Origin: Candidatus Adiutrix sp.
GTDB lineage: Bacteria; Desulfobacterota; Desulfarculia; Adiutricales; Adiutricaceae
Assembly: GCA_031263565.1 (NCBI GenBank)
Contig: JAISFR010000089.1
Span: 1 to 51,562 of the forward strand
Reading direction: 5' to 3'
DNA length: 51,562 nucleotides
Position 1 is the stretch's first letter; each line of letters starts with the position of its first letter. The position numbers and the translations under genes were made by a program. Positions 25,369 through 33,680 of this stretch are shown piece after piece. The notes beneath the pieces were generated by a model. The model made no database searches and was not told where the DNA came from. It saw only the letters and a list, made by a program, of their open reading frames with translations.

Positions 25369-26991
25369 ATGCAAATCAAAGCGCTGGGCGCGGTGGGTAC
25401 AGTCACCGGCTCCTGTTTTCGAATCGAACTGGACAGCGGGGACAAGATCCTTCTGGACTGCGGCCTTTTCCAGGGCGGCCGCCAGACCGAGCTCCGCAAC
25501 TCAAACAGCAGGGTTTACGAGCCCCGCGACCTGGCGGCCATGGTCCTCACCCACGCCCACACGGACCACTCCGGCCTGGTGCCGCGCCTGGTCAGGGACG
25601 GTTATCGAGGCCCGGTCCACGCCACCGAAGCCACCTGTGATCTCTTGAAAGTGCTGTGGCTGGACGCGGCCAACATCCAGGAACAGGAAGCCGTCTGGAA
25701 GAGCCGCAAGAACCGCCGCCAGGGGCAGCGCGAGGTGGAGCCGCTCTACACCGAAGACGATGCCCGCCTGGCCATGACTCTCTTGAGACCCCTGCCTTTC
25801 TACCAGGCGAGCCCCATCGTGCCCGGCCTGACCCTGCGCTACATTCCGGCCGGTCATATCCTGGGGGCGGCCAGCGCCCATTTCACCATCGAGGAAAACG
25901 GCAACGCCCCCCGCCGGGTAGGCTTTTCCGGCGACCTCGGCCGGGCGGGGCAGCTTCTGATGCCCGACCCGGCCAAACTGCCGGAAACCGACACCCTTTT
26001 CATGGAGACCACCTACGGCAACCGCCGCCACAAGGAAATGGGCCCCTCGGTGGATGAACTCCTGGCCGCGGTCAACGCCGCCTGGAAGGAAGGCGGCAAG
26101 ATCCTCATCCCGGCCTTTGCCGTGGAACGCAGCCAGGAGGTCATGCTGCTCCTGGCCCGGGCCTGGCACGACGGGCGCATCCCCAGGGAACTGCCCATCA
26201 TTCTCGATTCGCCCCTGGCCACGGCCGCTTCCGAAATTTATACCCGCTACGTCGAGCTCTTCGACGAAGAAACCCGGAACTTTCTGTCCATGGGCCTCGG
26301 TTCCCAGACCCTGCCGACCCTGCGCATCACCCGAGACACCCAGGAAAGCCAGAAACTCAACGACATCCGGGGTTCGGCCCTGATCATCGCCGGCAGCGGC
26401 ATGGCCAATGCCGGGCGCATTCTGCACCACCTCAAGCACAACCTCTGGCGGCCCAACTGCCACGTCATCTTTGTGGGCTTCCAGGCCCAGGGCACCACCG
26501 GCCGCCGCCTGGTGGAAGGGGCCAAGGTGGTCAAGATCTTTCGGGAAGCGGTCAATGTGGAGGCCAAGATTCACACCATCGGCGGCTTTTCCGGCCACGC
26601 CGATCAAAAGGAACTGCTTGACTGGCTGGGCCGCCTGGCCCACCCGGGCCTGACGGTCAACCTGGTCCACGGCGAACCGTCCAGCACCAGGGACTTTTAC
26701 GACCTGGCCAGGACCCGATGGCCGGACCTCAACTTCCACATCCCCAACTGGCTCCACTATGCGGCCCTGGCCGAAGAGACCCCGGTGAGGGCCGAAGCCG
26801 GAACCCCCGCCGCCGGACCGGCCCTCCAGGACGAACGGCTGACCCTCAGCCTGACCCGTCGCCTGGAGCGAATGAAGGAACAGGCCGCCGCCGCCGGGGC
26901 CCTGCCGCCCGATCAGCTGGCCGCCCTGGAGGAATGCCTGGCCAGAGCCGAAAGCATCATGATCAGCCAGCCCGCGGCCAACGGGAACTGA
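25369..26991 (+). CDS. Beta-CASP metallo-beta-lactamase nuclease (CPSF/Ysh1-like)
   Basis: A 540-residue protein with a metallo-beta-lactamase core (THAHTDHSGL, metal ligands His62, His64, Asp66, His67), followed by the beta-CASP insert and its motifs: FMETTYGNR (motif A), ILIPAFAVERSQEVM, IIAGSGMANAGRILHHL and the C-terminal HTIGGFSGHADQKELLDW with its histidine. Such proteins cleave or trim RNA; bacterial members of this CPSF-type group are found in many phyla and their targets are mostly unknown. The last 80 residues are an Ala/Glu-rich helical tail. The ATG follows AGAGGA. It is the last gene of the plus-strand operon and faces the gene at 27060 tail to tail. Confidence 0.92.
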   Translation: MQIKALGAVGTVTGSCFRIELDSGDKILLDCGLFQGGRQTELRNSNSRVYEPRDLAAMVLTHAHTDHSGLVPRLVRDGYRGPVHATEATCDLLKVLWLDAANIQEQEAVWKSRKNRRQGQREVEPLYTEDDARLAMTLLRPLPFYQASPIVPGLTLRYIPAGHILGAASAHFTIEENGNAPRRVGFSGDLGRAGQLLMPDPAKLPETDTLFMETTYGNRRHKEMGPSVDELLAAVNAAWKEGGKILIPAFAVERSQEVMLLLARAWHDGRIPRELPIILDSPLATAASEIYTRYVELFDEETRNFLSMGLGSQTLPTLRITRDTQESQKLNDIRGSALIIAGSGMANAGRILHHLKHNLWRPNCHVIFVGFQAQGTTGRRLVEGAKVVKIFREAVNVEAKIHTIGGFSGHADQKELLDWLGRLAHPGLTVNLVHGEPSSTRDFYDLARTRWPDLNFHIPNWLHYAALAEETPVRAEAGTPAAGPALQDERLTLSLTRRLERMKEQAAAAGALPPDQLAALEECLARAESIMISQPAANGN

Positions 26992-27004
26992 GGGGCAACC
27001 GTGC

Positions 27005-27020
27005 CCGGCGTTCGCGCCGG
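27005..27020. terminator. Hairpin between convergent genes
   Basis: CCGGCG (27005-27010) and CGCCGG (27015-27020) form a perfect 6-bp stem around TTCG in the 68-bp convergent spacer. There is no T run on either strand, so this could serve both genes only as a weak or factor-assisted terminator. Confidence 0.35.
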
Positions 27021-27059
27021 TCCGGCGACCGGCTTCCCGAAGAGTAATCGGCAGGGCCC

Positions 27060-28247
27060 TCAGGACATACGGGCCCGGTATTCATTCAAAGTGGCCTGGC
27101 GGCTCTGGCGGCCCTCTTTCAACAGGGCCTGCACCCGGGGATCGTCCCAGGGGTCCTGAAAGCCGATCTCGCGGTCGCCGGAGTCCTTTTCATCGCTGAG
27201 CTTGCGGCGGAACTTGGCCGACATGTGGGTGTCGTCGCCCATGAAGGCCAGAAGGCGTCCGCGCCTTCCCCGGCTCTCGTTGGCCCGGTTGAGGGCCTCC
27301 AGAATAAAGAGGGTGTGGCCGGGGGTGGAAGGGTTCCAGATCTCCCAGCCGTCCACGTCCAGGTCGTCCAGGAGCACCGGCCAGAAAAGCGGGGGATGGG
27401 GAATGACGATGCCGCCCCCCAGGCGGCGGGCCTCGGCGATGACTTCTCTGGAGGAATAGAATTCATCGGGATTCAGCCGGGATTTGACCTTTTTTTTGAC
27501 CGCGCTGATGAAGAGCAGAGCCTCTTCCCGCAGCCGGCTCTCGCCCTGATCCCGGGCCCGGATGAAATCCGGCAGAAGGCGGTTTTTCAGCATCTCGTCG
27601 CGGCTGCTGCCCAAAATGCCCGTCTCTTCGATCAGGGCCGTCAGCCGGCGGGCGTAGAAACGGGCCAGTTCCACGCCCTGGTCGCTGACCGAGCCTTTCA
27701 GCGAGGCCTTCAGATCCCCCGAAAGGGTCTCGGGATCAAGCAAGGCCCGGAGACTGTCCAGCAATTGGTGGGCCCGATAGTTGTAAGTGTGGTTCATCAT
27801 GGCCAGGAAGGCCGAGGCCCGGGGCAGGCGGGCGGCCGGGAAGTGGATCAGGAGTTGCACCTTCAGGCCATAGCGGCGCTCGTAGACATCGACCTCCACC
27901 CCGGCCCAGCCGTCCATGACCATGACCCGGTTATGCTGGGTGGGGATGACCAGACGATTTTCAGCCCGGGGAAAGGATAGCTTAAGACGCTCTTTGATGA
28001 GCGCCAGCGGCGCCCACTCCGGGTGCCAGTGAACGGCCAGCAGTTCGCCGGCTTCCGGGGCCCGGCGGTCTGGCTCGGCGGCCAGCCTCTTTTCGGCCTC
28101 GGTCAGTTCCATCGAGGTCAAAAGATCGAACTGCCGCCGGTCTTCCTGGTCCAGGTCCCGCGCCCTGTCCTCCCGGTCCAGTTCGAAGCTTCGGGAGACC
28201 GGCCACCGGGGCCGCCCGTCTGGAGCGGGCTCGCTTGAATGGTTCAT
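27060..28247 (-). CDS. PHP-superfamily-like metal-dependent hydrolase, uncharacterised
   Basis: A 395-residue soluble protein. Several histidine/aspartate motifs in the expected order suggest a PHP-type trinuclear metal site: HWHPEW (73-78), QHNRV (about 104-108), GIVIPHPPLFW, VDGWEIWNPSTPGHT and GDDTHMS near residue 345. The first 65 residues are charged and probably disordered. PHP proteins include histidinol phosphatases and polymerase-linked phosphoesterases, but this one is clearly divergent, and the assignment rests on motif pattern only. The ATG follows AGGAGA. The metallo-beta-lactamase gene upstream ends 49 bp before it on the same strand, so the two may be co-transcribed. Confidence 0.6.
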   Translation of the reverse strand: MNHSSEPAPDGRPRWPVSRSFELDREDRARDLDQEDRRQFDLLTSMELTEAEKRLAAEPDRRAPEAGELLAVHWHPEWAPLALIKERLKLSFPRAENRLVIPTQHNRVMVMDGWAGVEVDVYERRYGLKVQLLIHFPAARLPRASAFLAMMNHTYNYRAHQLLDSLRALLDPETLSGDLKASLKGSVSDQGVELARFYARRLTALIEETGILGSSRDEMLKNRLLPDFIRARDQGESRLREEALLFISAVKKKVKSRLNPDEFYSSREVIAEARRLGGGIVIPHPPLFWPVLLDDLDVDGWEIWNPSTPGHTLFILEALNRANESRGRRGRLLAFMGDDTHMSAKFRRKLSDEKDSGDREIGFQDPWDDPRVQALLKEGRQSRQATLNEYRARMS

Positions 28248-28296
28248 GGCTCTCCTGCGCCGTCAAAACGGCTGATGGGCAGGCCCGGTTCCGGGC

Positions 28297-29226
28297 TCAG
28301 CCGGGCCCGTTGGCGACGGCGGCCGCCGGGGCCGAATTTTCATAATAGTCCAGCAGCCCTTCTAAAGCGTTGCGGGCAAAATAGCGTTCCCGCCAGTTTT
28401 CCAGAGGGCTCAGTTTCTCAAAGGGGATGGAATCCGGGTCATGGCCGATGATGATGTCCAGCAGCCGGTCCAGCCGCTGGCCGGCGCTCTCGCCGGGCCT
28501 TAAGGCCGCTTCCGGGCCGCTTGTCAGATCGTTCCAGAATTTAAGCTGCCGCTGATAGGCCCTGAGGCAGTCATGAAAAGCAATGGGGTAGTCGATGTGC
28601 CCGAAATAGGCCGGGCCGTCGGGCTCTTCCAGAAGGCGGGCCACCGAGGCGCTCATGGCTTCTGGGTAGTGGCGCGGCGGAGTGGCCGGGCGATTGTAGA
28701 TCCGGCCGTCGATCAGAAGCGGGCAGCCCGCGGCTTCGCCGACAAACATGGTCTCCCCCAGGCGGAAGCTCAGGTGATGGGACGCGTGGCCCGGGGTCTC
28801 TATAATTTTCAGCCCGGCCAGATCGGCCTGACTGTGGGGAATGAGACGGGCCGGGTCCATGGGCGCGGGTTCCCCGTACATTTCGGCCAGTTCGCCCATG
28901 ACTTCCCTGGTGCTGGCCCAGAGCCGCCCGGGCGAGACCAGGTAGCGCAGGCCCTTGTCGTGGGCCAGCACTTTGACCTCGGGCCAGGCTTTGACGATCT
29001 CCCCCAGGCCCCCGGCGTGGTCCAGGTGAATGTGGGTCAAAAGCACGTAATTCAGGGGCCGGCCCCCCAGATGTTCTTTGACCTCGGCCACCAGGGCCCC
29101 GGCCCCGCCGCCCACGCCGCAGTCCACCAGAAAAGCGCGGCCGCCGTGTTCGGTCAGCCAGCCGCCGAAGATCCGGCGAAACTCCGGCCGGCCCGGATCG
29201 CTGCAGACAAATTCAATTTTCTTCAT
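28297..29226 (-). CDS. Metallo-beta-lactamase-fold hydrolase
   Basis: A 309-residue soluble protein of the glyoxalase II/MBL superfamily. The metal-binding motif is THIHLDHAGG (His65, His67, Asp69, His70), followed by further ligands in ETPGHASHHLSF (about 145-156) and a late YFGHIDYP. The core matches MBL-fold hydrolases whose substrates cannot be told from sequence. The C-terminal 90 residues (YQRQLKFWNDL... to the end) are helical and specific to this type. The N-terminus KKIEFVCSDPGRPEFRRIF is unusual for the family. An extended -10 promoter lies upstream and the PHP-like gene downstream. Confidence 0.85.
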   Translation of the reverse strand: MKKIEFVCSDPGRPEFRRIFGGWLTEHGGRAFLVDCGVGGGAGALVAEVKEHLGGRPLNYVLLTHIHLDHAGGLGEIVKAWPEVKVLAHDKGLRYLVSPGRLWASTREVMGELAEMYGEPAPMDPARLIPHSQADLAGLKIIETPGHASHHLSFRLGETMFVGEAAGCPLLIDGRIYNRPATPPRHYPEAMSASVARLLEEPDGPAYFGHIDYPIAFHDCLRAYQRQLKFWNDLTSGPEAALRPGESAGQRLDRLLDIIIGHDPDSIPFEKLSPLENWRERYFARNALEGLLDYYENSAPAAAVANGPG

Positions 29227-29251
29227 CTCTTCAAATCCTGAACCTGATGAT

Positions 29252-29270
29252 AAGGAACAGTTTGTTCCTT
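29252..29270 (-). promoter_or_regulatory. Inverted repeat in the leader of the MBL hydrolase gene
   Basis: AAGGAACA (29252-29259) and TGTTCCTT (29263-29270) form a perfect 8-bp dyad around GTT, 25 bp upstream of the start codon. It falls within the predicted leader transcribed from the promoter at 29302-29310 and could be an operator or an RNA hairpin. Confidence 0.45.
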
Positions 29271-29301
29271 AGAAGAACCGCCTCCCTCCTGAAGACCGCC
29301 C

Positions 29302-29310
29302 ATTGTAGCA
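29302..29310 (-). promoter_or_regulatory. Extended -10 promoter of the MBL hydrolase gene
   Basis: Read on the minus strand the site is TGC-TACAAT, an extended -10 element. The -35 position carries only a weak TTTATT, as is usual with an extended -10. The start would be near 29295, 70 nt before the start codon at 29226. Confidence 0.5.
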
Positions 29311-29363
29311 TAAAAAAAAGACGGAATAAAATATAAGTCACAAAAAGCGCAAGGCAAACCGCT

Positions 29364-29392
29364 TTGCATCAGTCGCCGAATTGTAATACAAT
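29364..29392 (+). promoter_or_regulatory. Orphan plus-strand promoter
   Basis: TTGCAT (29364-29369) and TACAAT (29387-29392) are 17 bp apart, a good sigma-70 match. The -10 lies within the dyad ATTGTA-A-TACAAT (29380-29392), which could be an operator. No plus-strand gene follows before the antisense 3' end of dapB, so the transcript, if made, would be a small or antisense RNA. The spacer 29227-29592 holds this, the two sites above and the fragment at 29441-29590. Confidence 0.4.
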
Positions 29393-29440
29393 AACTGAAA
29401 TAGAAAACGCTGAGGGATTGACGGAGGAAGCTGAGAGAGT

Positions 29441-29590
29441 TTAAACTTCAAAGGTCTGCTGGGCCGCGATTACTTTTCGGCCTGTCACAAATTCATAAGA
29501 GACGGCCAGACCGAGGCGCAATTCGGTATTGCACCAACGGCATCTACCATATTCCAAGGTATGCGTGTAACGTCTTGGCAGATCAATATT
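29441..29590 (-). pseudogene. Unidentified coding-like fragment after dapB
   Basis: Immediately past the dapB stop, one minus-strand frame stays open for 49 codons without a usable start: it reads through DLPRRYTHTLEYG, GRCRWCNTELRLG and EFVTGRKVIAAQQ to a TAA. The base composition is much lower in GC than dapB, and the frame contains a Cys-x2-Cys pair. It looks like the 3' end of a decayed gene, possibly from a mobile element. It might equally be a chance open frame; I do not recognise it. Confidence 0.25.
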
Positions 29591-29592
29591 TT

Positions 29593-30402
29593 TCAGACAG
29601 CCAAAGTGTCCTCCAGGCCGTAAAAACCGGCCGGCTTCCCGGCCAGCCAGGCCGCGGCCCGCACTGCGCCCTGGGCGAAGGTGTCGCGGGAACCGGCCCG
29701 GTGGGTCAGCTCCAGGCGCTCCCCGGGGCCGCAAAAATAGACGCTGTGGTCGCCGACAATGTCCCCGCCGCGCAGGGCCAGAACACCGATTTCCCGGTCG
29801 GTCCGCCGGCCGACCAGGCCCTCCCGGCCGCTGACCAGGGCGGCGGCCGGGTCCAGCCCCCGAGCCTCGGCCAGGGCCCGGTAAAGCTTGACGGCCGTGC
29901 CGCTGGGCGCGTCTTTTTTCAAACGGTGGTGGGCTTCGACGATCTCCAGGTCGAAATCCGGGCCCAGCATCCTGGCCATGGCCACGGCGATCTGGTACAG
30001 GACATTGACCCCGGTAGACATGTTGGGGGCCCAGAGCACCGGTATTTTCCGGCCGAAGGCCCTGATTCCGGCCTCCTGGGCCGGGCTGAAACCGGTGGTG
30101 CCGACCACCGCCGCCAGATTGATTTCCGCGGCTTCCTCCAGATAGGCCAGGCTGGATTCAACAGAGGTGAAATCAATGTAAAGGTCGGCCCCGGCCGCGC
30201 CTTCGCCGAGGCTGCCGGCCAGGGTCAGGTCCAGGGCGGTCTGGCCCAGGAGGGGACCGATGTTCTGGCCGATCCGGGGGTGGCCGGGATATTCGATCAC
30301 CCCGCTGACGACCAGGTCCGGGCGGCTCAGGACAGCCTGGACGACCCTCTGGCCCATGCGGCCCAGAGCCCCGCAGACGGCCACCTTGACCGGGCCGCCC
30401 AT
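29593..30402 (-). CDS. dapB: 4-hydroxy-tetrahydrodipicolinate reductase
   Basis: NAD(P)H-dependent second step of the diaminopimelate/lysine branch. The 269-residue protein has the Rossmann motif VAVCGALGRMGQRVV (about 7-21), the nucleotide segment IDFTSVESSLAYL, VVGTTGFSPAQ, and the substrate-binding EIVEAHHRLKKDAPSGTA (about 153-170), followed by the domain with GDHSVYF. Its ATG shares a base with the dapA stop (TGATG). It is the last gene of the arg-lys/dap operon. Its product feeds both lysine synthesis and MurE. Confidence 0.97.
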   Translation of the reverse strand: MGGPVKVAVCGALGRMGQRVVQAVLSRPDLVVSGVIEYPGHPRIGQNIGPLLGQTALDLTLAGSLGEGAAGADLYIDFTSVESSLAYLEEAAEINLAAVVGTTGFSPAQEAGIRAFGRKIPVLWAPNMSTGVNVLYQIAVAMARMLGPDFDLEIVEAHHRLKKDAPSGTAVKLYRALAEARGLDPAAALVSGREGLVGRRTDREIGVLALRGGDIVGDHSVYFCGPGERLELTHRAGSRDTFAQGAVRAAAWLAGKPAGFYGLEDTLAV

Positions 30403-31289
30403 CAGATCAGCCCCCAGTCTTGGAGAATGGGTTTGAGGGCCTCAATAGTGCTGTCTTTGGGCCGGCACATGGGCAGCCGCATTTCCCCGTCCATCCTGCC
30501 GGCCAGAGCCAGAGAGGCCTTCAGCGGCATGGGGTTGGTTTCGATGAAAAGGGCCTTGAAAAGGGGCAGCATCTTGAAGAACATCCGCCGGGCCTGATCA
30601 GCGTCGCCCGCTTCCCAGGTCCGCCACAGCCTGACCAGGGGCCCGGGGATCAGGTTGGAGGCCACCGAGATGACCCCGCCCCCGCCCACGGACCACAGCG
30701 GCAGGGCCAGGCCGTCGTCGCCGCTGGTGACCAGGAAATCAGGGCCGCAGAGCTCGATGGTGCGGATCATCTGATTGAGGTCGCCGGTGGCTTCCTTGAC
30801 CCCGACCACCGCCGGGACCTCTTTGGCCAGACGGGCGATGGTCTCCGGAAGCACATTGACCCCGCAACGGCCGGGGATGTTGTAAAGCACGATGGGCAGG
30901 TCCACCGCCCGGGCAATGGCCTGATAGTGCCGGAACAGACCTTCCTGGGTGGGCTTGTTGTAATAGGGGCTGACCACCAGAAGGCCGTCGGCCCCGGCCT
31001 TTCTGGCGTGGCCGGCCAGGTCGATGGCCTCGTGGGTGGAATTGGAGCCGGCCCCGGCCAGGACCTTAACCCGTCCCCGGACCTCTTCCACCGTGACGGA
31101 AACCACCCGCTTGTGCTCGTCATAGCTCAGGGTGGGGGACTCGCCCGTGGTGCCGCAGGGCACCAGGCCCTGGACGCCCTCTTCTATCTGAAAACGGACA
31201 TGGCGACGCAAAGCCTCTTCATCCAGGGCCCCGTTTTTAAACGGAGTGGCCAGGGCGGTGACGACGCCTTTAAAAATCATGCCGTTCAT
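30402..31289 (-). CDS. dapA: 4-hydroxy-tetrahydrodipicolinate synthase
   Basis: Condenses pyruvate with aspartate semialdehyde, the entry step to diaminopimelate and lysine. From the ATG at 31289 the protein has 295 residues; an upstream GTG (31301) is less likely because GAGG sits in good register for the ATG. Signatures: VPCGTTGESPTLSYDEH (about 43-59), the catalytic tyrosine in LYNIPGRCGV (Tyr136) and the Schiff-base lysine in VVGVKEATGD (Lys165). It is typical in length. It is separated from dapF by a MITE-like insertion rather than being directly coupled to it. Confidence 0.97.
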   Translation of the reverse strand: MNGMIFKGVVTALATPFKNGALDEEALRRHVRFQIEEGVQGLVPCGTTGESPTLSYDEHKRVVSVTVEEVRGRVKVLAGAGSNSTHEAIDLAGHARKAGADGLLVVSPYYNKPTQEGLFRHYQAIARAVDLPIVLYNIPGRCGVNVLPETIARLAKEVPAVVGVKEATGDLNQMIRTIELCGPDFLVTSGDDGLALPLWSVGGGGVISVASNLIPGPLVRLWRTWEAGDADQARRMFFKMLPLFKALFIETNPMPLKASLALAGRMDGEMRLPMCRPKDSTIEALKPILQDWGLI

Positions 31290-31335
31290 TCCGGACCTCA
31301 CTTATCTGATGTGAAACTCGACGCGGGACCGATTA

Positions 31336-31459
31336 GGGGTTGTCAAGAAATAAACTATGCATTTTCATGGCCAGGCGCTCTTGTTTTTGCCGGATTGTTA
31401 GCGGCAAAAACAAGAGCAACGCCGCCATGGAGATGTAAAGGTTGTTTATTGACAATCCC
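31336..31459. mobile_element. 124-bp MITE-like element between dapF and dapA
   Basis: The ends are inverted repeats: GGGGTTGTCAAGAAATAAAC at the left and, read on the other strand, GGGATTGTCAATAAAC at the right (an 11-base block with one mismatch, then a shared TAAAC after a 4-base indel). They are flanked on both sides by TTA (31333-31335 and 31460-31462), a possible 3-bp target duplication; the right copy is the complement of the dapF stop codon. Inside is a perfect 15-bp stem, GCTCTTGTTTTTGCC (31377-31391) with GGCAAAAACAAGAGC (31403-31417), loop 11 nt. No gene is encoded. The parent transposon family is not recognised. The hairpin could also act as a transcription or RNA-processing signal. 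Confidence 0.55.
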
Positions 31460-32293
31460 TTACTTCAAAAACAGATCCGCCTCCACCTGGCCGGAGAACA
31501 GGTAACGGACCTTGCCTTCCAGAAAGACTTTTTCCGGCGCCTCGGGCGGGCCTTCGAAACTGATGACCAGGTCGTCCCCGCCCCGGGTCAGGCAGGTCAC
31601 CGCCGGGGCTTTGATCAGGCCCTGGGCGGCGGCCAGAAGGGCCGCGGCCGTGGCCCCGGTGCCACAGGCCAGGGTCTCGTCCTCCACCCCGCGCTCATAG
31701 GTGCGGAGGGCCAGGCGGTCCGGCCCCGCAATTTTCACAAAATCGACGTTGGCACCCTCCGGGGCGAAGGCCTGATGCCGGCGGACGGCCCGGCCGATCC
31801 TGAAGACGTTCAGACCGTCCAGATCCTCCACCCAGGCCACGGCGTGGGGCACCCCGACATTGACCCGGTGATAGGTCAGGCTGAGGCCTTCGGCTTCCAC
31901 CAGGGCCGCGCCCTCGGGGCGCCCGACCTTGGGCATCTGTACCCTGACCTGGCGGTCATGGACCACCGCTTCGACCACCCCGGCCTTGGTTTTGAACGAC
32001 ATCTCATTGGGGGCGATGCCCAGCGTGACGGCCAGGTGGGCGGCGCAGCGGCCGGCGTTGCCGCACATGTCGGCTTCCGAGCCGTCGGCATTGAAGTAAC
32101 GCCAGGCAAAGTCGACCTCGTCCGGGCCGGCCACGATGAAGACCGCGCCGTCGGCCCCGATGCCGAACTTCTGGCGGCACATGAGCCTGGCGATGCGGCC
32201 CATGTCCTTCTCCGGCACCTGGCCGTCCCAGTCGTCGACGATGACGAAGTCATTGCCGTGCCCGCTGTATTTGTAAAAGGCGAATTTTTCCAT
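31460..32293 (-). CDS. dapF: Diaminopimelate epimerase
   Basis: Converts LL-diaminopimelate to the meso form used by MurE and LysA. From the ATG at 32293 it has 277 residues; a TTG 21 bp upstream would add a charged stretch before the conserved FYKYSGHGNDFVIVD start. The two catalytic cysteines are present in DMCGNAGRCAAH (Cys77) and TLACGTGATAAALL (near residue 215). The two-fold repeated epimerase fold is complete. The gene ends exactly at the edge of the MITE-like element. The 113-bp spacer to lysA has GC-rich inverted segments but no recognised signal. Confidence 0.97.
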   Translation of the reverse strand: MEKFAFYKYSGHGNDFVIVDDWDGQVPEKDMGRIARLMCRQKFGIGADGAVFIVAGPDEVDFAWRYFNADGSEADMCGNAGRCAAHLAVTLGIAPNEMSFKTKAGVVEAVVHDRQVRVQMPKVGRPEGAALVEAEGLSLTYHRVNVGVPHAVAWVEDLDGLNVFRIGRAVRRHQAFAPEGANVDFVKIAGPDRLALRTYERGVEDETLACGTGATAAALLAAAQGLIKAPAVTCLTRGGDDLVISFEGPPEAPEKVFLEGKVRYLFSGQVEADLFLK

Positions 32294-32406
32294 TTCCTTC
32301 TCTCGTTTGTTCAAATCCCCAAGGCGGGGTCAGGCCGCCCGCGCGGTCTGGCTAGTATTTCAATATCTGTCCGCCGGATAAATAACGGCGGCTTTCAGTC
32401 CGCAGG

Positions 32407-33645
32407 TCATTCCCCGCGAACCAGATCTTCATAGGTCTCCCTGGCCCTGACGACCCGGAAGCGGTCGCCGTCCACCAGCACCTCGGCGGCCCGCGGGCGG
32501 GCGTTGTAGTTGGAACTCATGGTGAAACCATAGGCCCCGGCACCCATGACCGCCAGGAGGTCCCCGGCTTCCGTCTCCGGAAGCGGCCGGTCCTTGGCCA
32601 GAAAGTCGCCGGATTCGCAGATCGGCCCGACCACATCCACGGTGATTTCCGGCCGCCCGCTTCTCCTGACCGGCAGAATCCGGTGGTAAGAGCCGTAGAG
32701 GCTGGGCCGGGCCAGATCGTTCATGGCCCCGTCAACCACCACGAAACGCCGGCCGCCGTTCTCTTTGCGGTAAAGGGTCCTGACCAGCAGCACCGCGCTG
32801 TTGCCGGAGACGTAGCGGCCCGGCTCCAAAACCAGGGTCAGGCCCGGAAGACCGGCCATCAGCTTCTTCAGCCCGGCCGCGTATTCAGTCAGCGGCGGGG
32901 GACTCTCCTCGCGGTAGCGGATGCCCAGGCCCCCGCCCAGGTCGAAATATTTCAGGCCGAGGCCGGCCTCTTTCAGTTTCAGGGCCAGGTTCTTCAGCTT
33001 TTCGGCGGCCGCCAGAAAGGGCGCGGTCGTCAGCAGCTGGGAGCCGATATGGCAGGCCAGGCCGAGTACTTCCAGGTTCGGGTCGCGAGCCGCTTTCAGG
33101 TAAAGCTCGCCGGCCGGTTCCGGGGCCAGGCCGAATTTGCTCTCTTTCAGGCCGGTGGCCACATAAGGGTGGGCGCCGGGATCCACGTCGGGGTTTATGC
33201 GCAGGGCCACCGGGGCTTTCAGCTTCATCCGGCCGGCCGTCTCGGACAGAAGGGCCAGTTCCCCGGCCGACTCGACGTTGAACATCAGGATGCCGGCCGA
33301 GAGCGCCTCGGCCATTTCCCGCCCGGTCTTGCCCACCCCGGAAAAAACCACCCGGCCGGCCGCCAGGCCCCCCTTAAGGGCCCGAAAAAGCTCTCCGCCG
33401 GAGACGATGTCCGCGCCCTGCCCCCGCTCGGCCACCAGCTTCAAAAGGGCCAGATTGGCCGCGCTCTTGACCGAGAAACAGACCAGATGGGGGATATGGT
33501 CAAAAGCCGCCTCAAGTTCATCCAACGGCCCGACAAAGGCCGCCCGGGAATAGACGTAGACCGGGGTGCCCACCGCGGCGGCGATGTCGGCCAGGGGCAC
33601 GCCCTCGGCCATCAGTTGGCCGGCCCTATATTCAAACACGTTCAT
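32407..33645 (-). CDS. lysA: Diaminopimelate decarboxylase
   Basis: PLP-dependent enzyme (fold type III) that decarboxylates meso-diaminopimelate to lysine. The 412-residue protein has the PLP lysine in VCFSVKSAAN (Lys60), the HIGSQLLTTAPF segment, the glycine-rich FDLGGGLGIRY, the EPGRYVSGNS phosphate loop and the dimer active-site motif GPICESGDFLAKDR (about 336-349), ending with GAYGFTMSSNYNARPRAAEV. Length is normal. It lies 35 bp after the lipoprotein gene. Confidence 0.97.
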   Translation of the reverse strand: MNVFEYRAGQLMAEGVPLADIAAAVGTPVYVYSRAAFVGPLDELEAAFDHIPHLVCFSVKSAANLALLKLVAERGQGADIVSGGELFRALKGGLAAGRVVFSGVGKTGREMAEALSAGILMFNVESAGELALLSETAGRMKLKAPVALRINPDVDPGAHPYVATGLKESKFGLAPEPAGELYLKAARDPNLEVLGLACHIGSQLLTTAPFLAAAEKLKNLALKLKEAGLGLKYFDLGGGLGIRYREESPPPLTEYAAGLKKLMAGLPGLTLVLEPGRYVSGNSAVLLVRTLYRKENGGRRFVVVDGAMNDLARPSLYGSYHRILPVRRSGRPEITVDVVGPICESGDFLAKDRPLPETEAGDLLAVMGAGAYGFTMSSNYNARPRAAEVLVDGDRFRVVRARETYEDLVRGE

Positions 33646-33680
33646 CAGTCATTTGCCATTCAGTTAAGTGTCATGAAGCC

